Assembly: GCA_934756675.1 (NCBI GenBank)
Contig: CAKVLG010000001.1
Location: 186,001-250,000, forward strand
Length of the DNA stretch: 64,000 nucleotides
Origin: an uncultured Clostridia bacterium
Lineage (GTDB): Bacteria > Bacillota > Clostridia > Christensenellales > UBA1242
Direction: 5' to 3'
The notes below the pieces were generated by a model that saw only the letters and a program-made list of their open reading frames with translations, ran no database searches and was not told the DNA's origin. Each line of letters starts with the position of its first letter. The first letter of the stretch is position 1. The position numbers and the translations under genes are program-made. Shown piece after piece: positions 51,776 to 61,405 of the stretch.

Positions 51776-54061
51776 CTATATAGCAGCCCCTCCAAAAATC
51801 TCTAGGAGTTGTGCTTTTTTCTCAGGATTTTCAACACTTTCAAGAGCTTTTGAGATGTTTGCTTTAGCTGCATCATCAAGTTTTGTATTGAAGTCGAATG
51901 ATGAGTTCGAAACATTGTCTTTAACCATTTTTGTTAAAACATCAGATTTTTCAAGAGCTTTAACTAGGTCGTTTGCTTCATTTTCGTTAAGTGTAGTTTT
52001 TCCATCGCCAGCTTTGTTTATCTTTGTTGCTGTGTTTATGATTTCAGCAGCTGCAGCAGCTTCTTTTTCTGCGTCAAACTGTTCATCAAAGATACCATTA
52101 ACAACATCTTTAATTACGCCAGAGTTCTTTTCATCTACACCAAGGTCTTTTAAAAATTGGTCATTAACAACTTCGTCAATAACGTCTTTCATTGTGTCTT
52201 TGTTTTCGTTTAAGTTTTTCAAAATTTCTTTGACATCATTTTCTTCAATTCTAACATTTTCATCTTTAGTAATTTTATCCATTTTGTCGGCAAGTTTCAT
52301 TGCATCGTTGAATGCTAAAAATGTTTGCTCTAAGTTTGCTTCTTTATCTCCCCAAATGTTAGCAAGTGATGTAGAAAGTTTTGCGAACTTTGTTGGATCG
52401 CCAACAAATTTTTCAGATTTTAACAATGTTTGAACAATTTTTAATGATGGAGTGCCAAATATTGTAGATTTACGCAAGTTGTCGAGAATATATCCAATCG
52501 TACCAAAGTTGACGTTTTCATAAGTTATATTACCTTCAACATTTCTTGCGTCGTAAATAAGATTAATTCCACCAGTTACAATGTTTTGAATGCGAGTAGT
52601 TTCACCTGGAATAATTGTTCTTTTACCATCTACAACAACTTCTTTATCTTTCCAGTCAACTTCTGTAATTTGGTCAAGAGCACCAATTTCGTTAATATCT
52701 TCTTCTGTGAAGTCTAATTGACGATAAACAACTTTAATCGCACAATTTATCACACTTGGAAGGCAAACTTTTAATGTTGGGCTTTCGATAGCTGCGTCAA
52801 GTGCATTTTTAACAAGATCTGCATTCTTTTCTTCTTTTAATGTTAGTATAACATCGCCAGAAGATAAAACGCCAGATTCAGCTAAAATTACATATGTACG
52901 CATAATTGCAGTAATATCTTTTTTAACATCACCTTTTGGATCTTTTAGTTGGATTAAAACTTTGTCTAAGGCTTCGTTAAGGTCGGCGTCCTGGAAGTCA
53001 GGCTTCTTTATACCAATAAATGTTGGGTCTTCTGGATTAGTCCATTCTTCAGCAGCGGCAACCATCATTTCACTTACGATTGAAGATACATTCTTAGATT
53101 CAAGTGCGTTATTAATAGCAGACTCTAACTTGCGGGCATGCTCTGGATTAGTAAGATCAAGTTTTTCGTTCATTAAGAACTTAACTTCTTTATAAGATTT
53201 TGTTAAGATTGTTACTTCTTTTTTTAAGTTGAATGTTGTTTCGCCCTTTTGGACGGTTGTAAGTTTCTCGAAAGTAACATCTGCAAGTTTACCAACACCT
53301 AAAAAATTGAATACTTTAGTAAGTGGTGCGTTGTTAATTGCATCAACATATTCACCAGCTGTGGCATATGCAACTTTTAGTTTTTCATCATCAGTTTGCA
53401 CTGAGTCTTCGTTACCAGCAGGAGTTTCACCTTCTGCATACGCATAATTTTGCACGATTTGTACATTTGCCGATGAGAGTTCGGAATCTTTAATAATTGG
53501 AGTAGCGGCATTGATTGAACCATATATTGGAAGCAACATTACAATTGCAACAATAAAACCTTGAACAGCACCAATCATTGCACCAATAAAACGATGTTTG
53601 TTTGGAGTTGGCTCTGTCTTGTTTTTCTTTTTTGGAAAAGCAATTGCTGCAAATATCCAATAAATAATTAAACTTACAAGTTTAAATAAATAGAAGAATA
53701 CGATAAATCCTGCAACATTAACAATTGCTTGTGGAACAACAAGTATCAAAGCTTCGAACGATGGGCTTGCAGCGATAAGATCGCTAATATAAGGAATTTG
53801 TTCGAGCGATGCAATAATCAACTCTTCAATAGTTGTTGGAGCAACATTACCAATTACAATGTTGTAATTAGAAATATTGATAGATAATATTGCCTTTGTG
53901 ATACTTGGGACAACAAAAAATGTTAAAACAGCGACAGCTAAAACAATACCCAAACGAAGTAACGATTTAGCATATCCCCTACACCAGCCACAAATTAAAC
54001 CAATAATTAAAAACACAAACAATATTGAAGTTAAAACCGCAGCTAAAGATTGCGCTTGCAT
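51776..54061 (-). CDS. Very large CvpA-domain membrane protein
   Basis: 761 residues. The N-terminal part has the CvpA pattern of membrane helices (about 5-25, 30-52, 100-125, 165-190) with RGYAKSLLRLG after the first. The remaining 550 residues are soluble, acidic and helical, with no recognised domain, whereas ordinary CvpA proteins are near 170-220 residues. CvpA is linked to envelope processes and colicin V production. The role of the extension is unknown. Start 54061 has a GGCGGT ribosome site, preferred over an upstream ATG at 54124. Confidence 0.82.
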   Translation of the reverse strand: MQAQSLAAVLTSILFVFLIIGLICGWCRGYAKSLLRLGIVLAVAVLTFFVVPSITKAILSINISNYNIVIGNVAPTTIEELIIASLEQIPYISDLIAASPSFEALILVVPQAIVNVAGFIVFFYLFKLVSLIIYWIFAAIAFPKKKNKTEPTPNKHRFIGAMIGAVQGFIVAIVMLLPIYGSINAATPIIKDSELSSANVQIVQNYAYAEGETPAGNEDSVQTDDEKLKVAYATAGEYVDAINNAPLTKVFNFLGVGKLADVTFEKLTTVQKGETTFNLKKEVTILTKSYKEVKFLMNEKLDLTNPEHARKLESAINNALESKNVSSIVSEMMVAAAEEWTNPEDPTFIGIKKPDFQDADLNEALDKVLIQLKDPKGDVKKDITAIMRTYVILAESGVLSSGDVILTLKEEKNADLVKNALDAAIESPTLKVCLPSVINCAIKVVYRQLDFTEEDINEIGALDQITEVDWKDKEVVVDGKRTIIPGETTRIQNIVTGGINLIYDARNVEGNITYENVNFGTIGYILDNLRKSTIFGTPSLKIVQTLLKSEKFVGDPTKFAKLSTSLANIWGDKEANLEQTFLAFNDAMKLADKMDKITKDENVRIEENDVKEILKNLNENKDTMKDVIDEVVNDQFLKDLGVDEKNSGVIKDVVNGIFDEQFDAEKEAAAAAEIINTATKINKAGDGKTTLNENEANDLVKALEKSDVLTKMVKDNVSNSSFDFNTKLDDAAKANISKALESVENPEKKAQLLEIFGGAAI

Positions 54062-54206
54062 AATTTTTACCGCCTTTAAATATATTTTTATAAATTTATT
54101 ATATAATAAAACCCCCAATTTCACAATAGAAATGTGACAACTTTTGCATATTTGTTGAATTTTTTTGATAATTTTTAGCTAAAAGGAAAATTTTTTAAAA
54201 AAACAC

Positions 54207-54235
54207 TTTTAAATAGATAAAAGGTATGCTATAAT
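54207..54235 (+). promoter_or_regulatory. Promoter of tRNA-Ser
   Basis: TATAAT at 54230-54235 with a weak TTTTAA -35 at 54207-54212. A small hairpin (ACCTGG/CCAGGT, 54243-54268) precedes the tRNA. Confidence 0.5.
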
Positions 54236-54271
54236 CATAAGTACCTGGCATAACGCCCAAGTCCAGGTAAT

Positions 54272-54362
54272 GGAGAGATACTCAAGAGGCCGAAGAGGAT
54301 GCCCTGCTAAGGCGTTAGTACGAGCAATCGTAGCGCGGGTTCAAATCCCGCTCTCTCCGCCA
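54272..54362 (+). tRNA. tRNA-Ser (GCT)
   Basis: A long-variable-arm tRNA with acceptor GGAGAGA/TCTCTCC, anticodon loop CTGCTAA (GCT), T-loop GTTCAAA and encoded CCA. It borders the accessory island on the right. Confidence 0.95.
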
Positions 54363-54367
54363 TTTTG

Positions 54368-54405
54368 TACCCAACTGAACACTATGTTTGGTTGGGTATT
54401 TTTTT
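54368..54405 (+). terminator. Intrinsic terminator of tRNA-Ser
   Basis: TACCCAAC/GTTGGGTA stem with T7. Confidence 0.85.
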
Positions 54406-54452
54406 ATTTGGTGTTCTTTTTGTAATTTATCCATTATCTTAAAAATCATCTA

Positions 54453-54475
54453 GGCTCAGGAATCTGAGCTTTTTT
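54453..54475 (+). terminator. Terminator-like hairpin
   Basis: GCTCAG/CTGAGC stem with T6. No gene ends immediately before it. Confidence 0.5.
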
Positions 54476-54497
54476 ATTATAAATACAATTTTTAGTG

Positions 54498-54525
54498 TTG
54501 AAAATTGCCAACAATGTTGTATACT
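54498..54525 (+). promoter_or_regulatory. Promoter of the STAND NTPase gene
   Basis: TTGAAA (54498-54503), 16 bp, TATACT (54520-54525). Confidence 0.6.
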
Positions 54526-54580
54526 TATATTAAATAGATTCTATTAAATATAAAACATCAAACAAATGAAAGGAGTTTAT

Positions 54581-57500
54581 ATGTCATCAATTAATTGGAA
54601 TAAATTTCAAGAAAAATTTGGTAATAGCTGTCATAATGAATTCGAAAGTATGGCAAGAATGATTTTTAAAATAAAAGAATTAAACAACCCTAACATAACA
54701 TTAAATCAACTTTCAAATCAAGCTGGCATTGAAGTAGAACCAGTTGAATATGGTAAAGACAAAATAAGTTTTCAAGCCAAATTTTTCACAAATCAAGTTA
54801 ATTATGATGATATTGTAGATTCTATTAGTAAAATTATAAAGTATTATGAAAATAGATTAACTAAAGTAATTTTATATTGCAATAAAAAAATCAACAACTC
54901 AATGAAATATGAAGATGCAGTGTTAAAATTAAAAAGTAAAGGCATTGAATTGATTCCTTATTGCGATGAAAATATATTAGATTTATTAAAAACAAATGAA
55001 CAATATAGGGCAATACGTGAATTATATTTTGGAGACGTTGATTATTCTTCTTTAATAAAAGAAAGATGTGATGTATTTAAAAATAACATCCAAAGAAATT
55101 ATATAAATTCCAAATTCATCAATCGTGATGAATTACAGGCTTTAAAAGATAATCTAGATAAAAAATATATTGTGCTTCATGGTGATGCAAATACTGGCAA
55201 GAGTGCAATTATCGGAGATTTTTGCAATTACTTAGAAAATGAAAATATCGAATACCTACCACTAAATCTTGATGAAAATTATCCTGAGGGAACATTATCC
55301 CAATATTCAAAGTCTTTAGGATTTAATATATCTATTGATTCTCTTATTGCAATGAAATCTACAAAAAATAAAATGGTTTTAATAATAGAACAATTTGATG
55401 CAATTAGATGGAATTCTCACCACTCAGGAAATGCTTTAACTATTTTTTATCAATTAATACAAAATCTTTCAATGGTAGAAAATATTTCAATTGTTTTAGT
55501 TACAAGAACTGTGGATTTAGAAGAAGTAAGAAACATATTTAAAAAATATGATAGTAAAGATGCAAATCTAAAAGAAATTTGTGTAAACAAAATAAGTGAT
55601 ATAAAACTAAAAGAAATATTAGGAAATAATTTTTCTAAAATTCAAGATCATACAAAAGCTTTATTAAAAACTATCGGAAATATAAAAATATTTAACGAAC
55701 TTTCCAACAAAATTGATAATATTTGTACACAAGCAGACTTAATTAAAGAATTTTTTAATCAAAAACACCAACAACTAAAATTGTATAATTGTGAAGATGA
55801 AGCAAAAAGAATTGAAGAATATGTGGTACAACAACAAAAATCAAAAAATCAATTATTTGTTGCCGAACATGAAATTGAATTAAAATATTCAAAAGAAACA
55901 TTAAATAAAATGATAGAAGTTGGTATATTCGAAAAAACAAATAATTACAAAATTAGGTTTAGTCATCAGTGCTTATATGACTATTTACTTGCCAGCGGGC
56001 TATATATAAAGTATAAAAGCGGATGTAAAATAAACAATTTAATTTATCTGTATAATAAATCACCAATCGAAAATTTAGATATTGTAAAACAATTTTTGGA
56101 AATATTAAAAAATGAAGAAGATCAATTTTGTCATATATTAGATGAAATACTATTTAATAATCATATATGTTTTTTGTTTAAAAAACTTGCATTGAGTGAA
56201 TTCACAGCTTTCAACTACGAATCTAAACAACAAGTGGATTTATTTTATAAAATTATAAACAGTCGTTTTTATGGCAAAAAGTATATATATCAATTATCTT
56301 GTAATAAACCATACATAGTTGAAACTATAATTGACAATAAACTTTATGAGAAAGATTTATCTGACTATGATTTCAATCAATATGTATCGATCTTGGTAAC
56401 CGTACTAAATAATAATGAAAAATTTGAAAATGAATATTTAAAATTAATAAATAAAAACCATAACAATATGGAGAGATTATCAAGACTTGTACATCAAATT
56501 GATGATTTCGAATCATCTCAAAAATTATTTGATAAAAAAATTAGTATTATTAGGGAAAACCCTAATTTGTTTGAATATCATTCTATAGATGAATTAGACT
56601 CTAAATCCCCTGAAAGACTGTTAGACTATATAGAAGTCGTTATAGATATTGATAAACCAAATCACATGATTGAGTTGATTGAAGCAAATAAAATTCCAAT
56701 AACATTAAAAAAATATGCTTCCGTAATTAATAATAAAATATATAATTGTTTCTGCAATTCAAAAGATACATACGGATTACAAAATTTCTATGATATTAAT
56801 TGTATACATTTATATGAAAAATTGGACTGGTTAAAGGATTGCTTTCATTATACATTACAGTTCGTTGATTTTGAAACACTTAAAAAATATTTGAATAGTA
56901 AAATCAATTATGTTATAGATTGTACACTAAATATTATTCCAACATTAAAAAATGGTTATAAAATGTTAAACTTCATCATAGACACGAAGTTCATAACCAA
57001 ACAAAATTTTCATTTTACAAGGAATAGAATACATTTAATTTCTAACTGCATATCAACTTTTAATGAAAAAATCACGAGCAAGCGATTCAAATCTTTGGAG
57101 AATGAGATAATAAACTATAGAGTTCCTAATTGGATAGATTTCGCAAAAGAAAGATTAAAACAAAGAAAAATCGGTATATACTGTGCATTTTTTGGTGAAG
57201 AACAGAAAATTTTATTAAGTAGTTTAAATTTTGAAAAATTAAACATCGCAACAAAAGATTTTCTCTTATTCCTTAAAAGGCGTTTTATAAAACCTGAAAT
57301 GTATCCATTAGATTACAAAGAGGGCGTTTCCGAATGTCGTACAGTTGTATCATGCATAAATGATAAAAAGTTAAGCAAACAACAGTGGATAAAAATTTTA
57401 ACTAATAATAAGACTGGTAAAAAAGAACACTTTTCTACCACAGTAGATAAAAATGGAAATTTGGTATCATCTGACATTCACTCTATTCGTAGTACATTAT

Positions 57501-58765
57501 TTACTTATGCAAATAATAACAAGGAAATGTTTATAGACATTTTACAAAATTATAAATTAAGACAGGATTTCATACCCACAATTTTAGAGGCGTTAGCCAT
57601 AAACAACAAATCAGAAAATAAAAGTCAGAATGAACAGATTTTAAATGTATTCAAAGCACATTTTGACTTGCAAGATGAATATATAACAAATTCATTTTTA
57701 AGATTTATTCGTGAAACACTTGTTATTGATGAATGGATAATTGATAAATTAATCATTCTTGCAAAAATTCCAGCCTCAAACAGAATGACTTGTGTAAATG
57801 AAAAAAATGAATATTCAAAATTATGGCAAGAACATTTCGAGAACAACCAAACTTTATCCATTTACATATTAATGAATTATTTACTTAAATTAAACAACCG
57901 TCCTGTATGGTTAAAAGACTTAATTAAAATTTGCAAAACAAACGACAATAAAATGTTGAAGTTATCCGAATTAGAATTGTATTATGGATGCTTGAATTTT
58001 GACAAACCATTTGCACAAACACAAATTTTTAACTTACTTAATCAATATCCATTGCTGGCTGAAGATAATTTGTTTTTTTACATGTCCGATTATTGCATCA
58101 TTGAAAAGTCTTGTAAAAAATCATTTGTAAAGTTTTATCAGTACCACAAAAATTGTTTTACTTCTAAAATTCTAGAAAAGTATTTAGGCAGATTTATTTA
58201 TTACTATGTTTTATATGGATATTATAAAAAAGAAGTTGTCTCCATTTTAAAACAACAATGTGATAATGAGATTAACATAGTGATGGTATTATTTGATTTA
58301 ATTGAGAGTTGTTTCATATACAATAATGAATGTAAAAACCCATTAAAATTAGACCAATCAAGAAGACTTATTATTGTATTAAAATGTATTTTGAAACATT
58401 GTAAAAAAGCATCAGAAAGTTTGATGCTTAAGGCAAAAGAGAACATATACTTTTTTGAAAAGTACAATTTATTAAATAAATTACTATTTTTAAAAAATAA
58501 TGATTTTATGTATATGCATTCTTTACTTGAATTGCTTAAAATTCTAACACCGATAAAACAATACGATAGCTTCATTTTTAAAACTTTTCTCTATCAAGCT
58601 CAAAACAATACCAATTTTAGTTATTATAGCATCGATGTCCTAAATTGTTTATATAAACTATATGGAGAATATACGACAAAAGAAAAAAGAAATAAAGACA
58701 AATGTGTGAAAATTATTGAAAAAATATATAAAATTTCATATACATCAAACTTAATAAATTGTTAA
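54581..58765 (+). CDS. Avs-like STAND NTPase (candidate antiphage protein)
   Basis: 1394 residues, AT-rich. An N-terminal PD-(D/E)xK nuclease-like segment (about 15-100, with GIEVEPVEYGKDKISFQAKF giving an E...QxK signature) is followed by a P-loop NTPase with Walker A GDANTGKS (201-208) and Walker B VLIIEQFD (266-273). A winged-helix-like stretch (to about 470) and roughly 900 residues of helical repeats follow. This order (nuclease, STAND NTPase, C-terminal repeat sensor) matches Avs antiviral proteins, in which phage protein binding triggers assembly and DNA cleavage. The helical C-terminus would be the sensor. The start at 54581 has an AAAGGAGTTTAT site. The Avs link is an inference from architecture. 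Confidence 0.78.
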   Translation: MSSINWNKFQEKFGNSCHNEFESMARMIFKIKELNNPNITLNQLSNQAGIEVEPVEYGKDKISFQAKFFTNQVNYDDIVDSISKIIKYYENRLTKVILYCNKKINNSMKYEDAVLKLKSKGIELIPYCDENILDLLKTNEQYRAIRELYFGDVDYSSLIKERCDVFKNNIQRNYINSKFINRDELQALKDNLDKKYIVLHGDANTGKSAIIGDFCNYLENENIEYLPLNLDENYPEGTLSQYSKSLGFNISIDSLIAMKSTKNKMVLIIEQFDAIRWNSHHSGNALTIFYQLIQNLSMVENISIVLVTRTVDLEEVRNIFKKYDSKDANLKEICVNKISDIKLKEILGNNFSKIQDHTKALLKTIGNIKIFNELSNKIDNICTQADLIKEFFNQKHQQLKLYNCEDEAKRIEEYVVQQQKSKNQLFVAEHEIELKYSKETLNKMIEVGIFEKTNNYKIRFSHQCLYDYLLASGLYIKYKSGCKINNLIYLYNKSPIENLDIVKQFLEILKNEEDQFCHILDEILFNNHICFLFKKLALSEFTAFNYESKQQVDLFYKIINSRFYGKKYIYQLSCNKPYIVETIIDNKLYEKDLSDYDFNQYVSILVTVLNNNEKFENEYLKLINKNHNNMERLSRLVHQIDDFESSQKLFDKKISIIRENPNLFEYHSIDELDSKSPERLLDYIEVVIDIDKPNHMIELIEANKIPITLKKYASVINNKIYNCFCNSKDTYGLQNFYDINCIHLYEKLDWLKDCFHYTLQFVDFETLKKYLNSKINYVIDCTLNIIPTLKNGYKMLNFIIDTKFITKQNFHFTRNRIHLISNCISTFNEKITSKRFKSLENEIINYRVPNWIDFAKERLKQRKIGIYCAFFGEEQKILLSSLNFEKLNIATKDFLLFLKRRFIKPEMYPLDYKEGVSECRTVVSCINDKKLSKQQWIKILTNNKTGKKEHFSTTVDKNGNLVSSDIHSIRSTLFTYANNNKEMFIDILQNYKLRQDFIPTILEALAINNKSENKSQNEQILNVFKAHFDLQDEYITNSFLRFIRETLVIDEWIIDKLIILAKIPASNRMTCVNEKNEYSKLWQEHFENNQTLSIYILMNYLLKLNNRPVWLKDLIKICKTNDNKMLKLSELELYYGCLNFDKPFAQTQIFNLLNQYPLLAEDNLFFYMSDYCIIEKSCKKSFVKFYQYHKNCFTSKILEKYLGRFIYYYVLYGYYKKEVVSILKQQCDNEINIVMVLFDLIESCFIYNNECKNPLKLDQSRRLIIVLKCILKHCKKASESLMLKAKENIYFFEKYNLLNKLLFLKNNDFMYMHSLLELLKILTPIKQYDSFIFKTFLYQAQNNTNFSYYSIDVLNCLYKLYGEYTTKEKRNKDKCVKIIEKIYKISYTSNLINC

Positions 58766-58877
58766 TTCCTATTTATCTTTTCCGTTCGTCCGCCCTATCG
58801 TAGCAGAATTTGGTTGCAGATGTAAATGGAAAAAATTATTGCTTAAACAATTAAATATAAATATTATATATCTCACA
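58766..58877. other. Short noncoding stretch
   Basis: Between the NTPase stop and the terminator. It holds a GTTCGTCCGCCC fragment and nothing recognisable as a gene. Confidence 0.4.
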
Positions 58878-58907
58878 AGACTGGGTTTAGAAACCCGGTC
58901 TTTTTTT
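58878..58907 (+). terminator. Intrinsic terminator of the STAND NTPase gene
   Basis: AGACTGGGTTT/AAACCCGGTCT stem followed by T7. Confidence 0.85.
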
Positions 58908-59043
58908 ATTTTCACGAAGATTCCAAAGACAATATTTTTTTCTTTTTCATTGACATCTGCTCTGCCACTAAACAACAAGATTAAACAAACTCTGCTTTCA
59001 TTTGGTCTGCCGAAAGGCAAATCTAAATAGGAGGTTTTATAGT

Positions 59044-59300
59044 ATGAAAACAGAAGAAAACGAAATCAAAAACTACTACTTAAAAGAGTTTTCTCTATTT
59101 GATGGTGAGTATGATGTTACATTTAACATTTTAGATGTAACACCGACAAAATGACTATCACTGTTGCAATTACAAAAGCTGGAAAGATTTATGTAACTGA
59201 ATACGATCTAAAAAGAGATAGAGAACAAGATTTGTATTTTCAATATGGCGCCAGCAATACACAAGTTAATGTAAACGATTTTGAAACAATAAACGATTAA
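59044..59300 (+). pseudogene. Small gene split by a frameshift, or two overlapping small genes
   Basis: The first frame (59044-59154, 36 residues, MKTEENEIKNYYLKEFSLFD...) has an AGGAGG ribosome site and ends at TGA within ATGA. A second frame starts at that ATG (59151) and runs to 59300 (49 residues, MTITVAITKAGKIYVTEYDL...). The two halves read as one continuous beta-rich protein, so a single-base change or programmed shift at the A-run (ACAAAATGA) is likely. The family resembles small accessory proteins of mobile elements but is not identified. Confidence 0.6.
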
Positions 59301-59311
59301 AGGAGTTAAAA

Positions 59312-59575
59312 ATGAATAAAGAATTACAAGAAAAAATCACATTAAATGCAATAATTGAAGATAGAAGAAAATTTGAACACAAAGATTTACATCAATGTCC
59401 ATATTGTGATGAATCTTTTGAATGGAATGATGTAGATTACAATCCAGAAGAAAGCACTTACACTTGCCCTGTATGTAGGCAAACTTTTGATGAAAATGAA
59501 TTACAAAGTATAACTTTTGTAGATTACATACAAGAAACATATTTGGCATATCAAAGAGAACACAGCCAAATTTAA
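59312..59575 (+). CDS. Small zinc-ribbon protein
   Basis: 87 residues. Two CxxC pairs (CPYCDE, CPVCRQ) separated by 23 residues form a zinc ribbon, with helical N- and C-termini. AAGGAG ribosome site. A different frame picks up at its 3' end and continues to 59744, so this protein may once have been longer. Function unknown. Confidence 0.72.
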   Translation: MNKELQEKITLNAIIEDRRKFEHKDLHQCPYCDESFEWNDVDYNPEESTYTCPVCRQTFDENELQSITFVDYIQETYLAYQREHSQI

Positions 59576-59744
59576 TTTTGAAGATAACTCTTTAATATTA
59601 GGTAAGGCAAGTTTGTCAAATCAGAAACTTAAACGAATAGGTTTAATGTTTGCAACTGACTTAAAAAACTTTGCCGAAACATTTGGCAACTCTCAAAATC
59701 TTACTGCAAAAGAAGTTTATTCTCACTTGCAAAACAATCAATAA
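59573..59744 (+). pseudogene. Gene 3'-end fragment, copy 1
   Basis: An open frame without its own start, encoding a tail with LSNQKLKRIGLMFATDLKNFAE and TAKEVYSHLQNNQ. It overlaps the end of the zinc-ribbon gene in another frame. The same tail reappears degraded at 61556-61642, so it is a duplicated gene end. Confidence 0.6.
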
Positions 59745-59751
59745 AACAACC

Positions 59752-59786
59752 ACGAGAAGAAGTTGAAAAACACTTCTTCTTTTTTA
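59752..59786 (+). terminator. Intrinsic terminator, copy 1
   Basis: AGAAGAAGT/ACTTCTTCT stem with T6. Nearly the same hairpin follows copy 2 of the gene fragment. Confidence 0.75.
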
Positions 59787-59803
59787 CTGTAAATCTTTAT
59801 TTG

Positions 59804-59815
59804 TTTTAGCAAATA
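59804..59815 (+). repeat. 12-nt direct repeat left of the RT gene
   Basis: TTTTAGCAAATA also occurs at 61467-61478, on the other side of the RT gene. Confidence 0.5.
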
Positions 59816-59848
59816 TGATATACTTAAACAAATACAAAGGAGAATATA

Positions 59849-61405
59849 ATGAAAAATATCAACAATTTATATAACTTTAAAAATCCAATAAGACATTTTT
59901 TTAATATTGACAAAATTAATTTTGCCAATGTAGAAAATTTAACTTATAAAGAACTAGCATGGACTATGCCTGTTAAGTTTAAAATATTTAAAACAGAAGA
60001 TACTCAAAGAACACTAAATTTTCCAAACATATTAAACTTTTACCATACATTAAAACTATTAAAAAGTGAAAGTAATTTTAATTCTATAAAATTCATAAGT
60101 AAAAAGAAAAGAGTATCCCCTGATATTGAAACGGGGGAGTTTTCAGTATTAAGTTATGATGCTTGTATAAAAAAGGATTTATACAACTTAACAAAATATG
60201 ATAAACTTTTAATGCTAGACATAAAAGATTTTTATGGTCGCATATATACCCATGATTTACCATTAAGTAATAAACAAGAAAATCTCGATTCTCGTATTGC
60301 ATCACTAAATAATGGGAGAACAAATGGTCTTTTATTAGGTTCTTACATTTCGTTATATTTGGCTGAACTCATTTTAAAAAATATAGAAGATGAATTAGAT
60401 AAAGAGTTAAAAGAAAACAATATTAATTGTGAGTATGAATATTTTTCAGATGATTTTTATTTCTTTTGTTATGATAAGGATATTAACAATATACAAGAAG
60501 TTTTTAACAAGGTTTTGGATAACCATCAAATGGAACTAAATCACTCAAAAACAATAATTTTAGATTTTGAAGAATACTCTAAAAACAACAATTTAGAAAA
60601 ATTATGGAAAAAAATTATTAATATAGCAATAACCAAAGATAATGAAACAAAAGAAGAAAGAAAAAAGAATCCTAATTTTAAACAACACCCCTCATTCTTT
60701 ACACAACTAATTTATAGACTAAGCCAATTAAAAGATTTAAAATATAAAAGAATATTTTTATTGAATTTTTTCAAAACAAATTATTTTCAACAATTAAACC
60801 CAGATCATTTTTGTTTATCAAAAAGTGATTTTAATTATATTTGTTACATTTATAAACTAATGCCGGAATGTTTATTATATTCACTAGATAAAATAAAAAA
60901 AATATCTGGTTTTGACACAAAACAATTTACGGATTTCCTTACATATAGATTTTCATCTTCCTTAAATACAAACAAACAAGAAGAACAATTGTATTTCTAT
61001 TATGCTATAAAACAATTTAGCGATTCAGAAACAATACTTAAGAATTTTGTAAGTAGTGTTTTAACCACAAATAACCAAATACTAATATCTTATTTTCTAA
61101 TTGATGAATTAATAAATAAAGAACAATACAACAGTGCTTTTGGTGAGAAGAAAGAAGAATTGTGGTTACAGAATTATCATTATTTGCTTAAATATGATAA
61201 AACCAATATAGAAACATTAATTCCTGCTAATGCTGTTAACACTAAACAGAAAGATAGTTATAAAAAATTTTATAATCAAAATCTAAGTAAAAGTATTCCA
61301 TTATTAAAACCCATTACAGAAGTAAGTAATACCATTACAGATTATCTTCAAAAAAGATTTAGTTCTTATACAAAAAATCAAAATACAGATAACGAGTCTG
61401 CATAA
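59849..61405 (+). CDS. Abi/UG-clade reverse transcriptase (candidate defense RT)
   Basis: 518 residues. A single-domain RT: motif A LMLDIKDFYGRIY (Asp at 124), motif B GLLLGSYISLYLAEL (160-174) and motif C YFSDDFYFF, where the canonical YADD reads FSDD (199-202). No group II intron maturase, thumb or retron signatures are visible. The C-terminal 300 residues are helical, like the repeat domain of AbiK/Abi-P2-type proteins. Such RTs act in abortive infection or DRT antiphage systems. AAGGAG start signal. The next gene cannot be called its partner; the gene is flanked by duplicated gene ends. Confidence 0.85.
   Translation: MKNINNLYNFKNPIRHFFNIDKINFANVENLTYKELAWTMPVKFKIFKTEDTQRTLNFPNILNFYHTLKLLKSESNFNSIKFISKKKRVSPDIETGEFSVLSYDACIKKDLYNLTKYDKLLMLDIKDFYGRIYTHDLPLSNKQENLDSRIASLNNGRTNGLLLGSYISLYLAELILKNIEDELDKELKENNINCEYEYFSDDFYFFCYDKDINNIQEVFNKVLDNHQMELNHSKTIILDFEEYSKNNNLEKLWKKIINIAITKDNETKEERKKNPNFKQHPSFFTQLIYRLSQLKDLKYKRIFLLNFFKTNYFQQLNPDHFCLSKSDFNYICYIYKLMPECLLYSLDKIKKISGFDTKQFTDFLTYRFSSSLNTNKQEEQLYFYYAIKQFSDSETILKNFVSSVLTTNNQILISYFLIDELINKEQYNSAFGEKKEELWLQNYHYLLKYDKTNIETLIPANAVNTKQKDSYKKFYNQNLSKSIPLLKPITEVSNTITDYLQKRFSSYTKNQNTDNESA

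Noticed and set aside
54566..54581. Earlier start of the STAND NTPase
   Set aside because: The first ATG lies on the ribosome site AAAGGAG itself. The ATG at 54581 has correct spacing.
58839..59030. 63-residue frame before the frameshifted gene
   Set aside because: It is read through a strong terminator hairpin and has no ribosome site.
59849..61405. Retron or diversity-generating element
   Set aside because: No msr/msd fold, no variable repeat/template repeat pair, and no accessory protein of those systems next to the RT.
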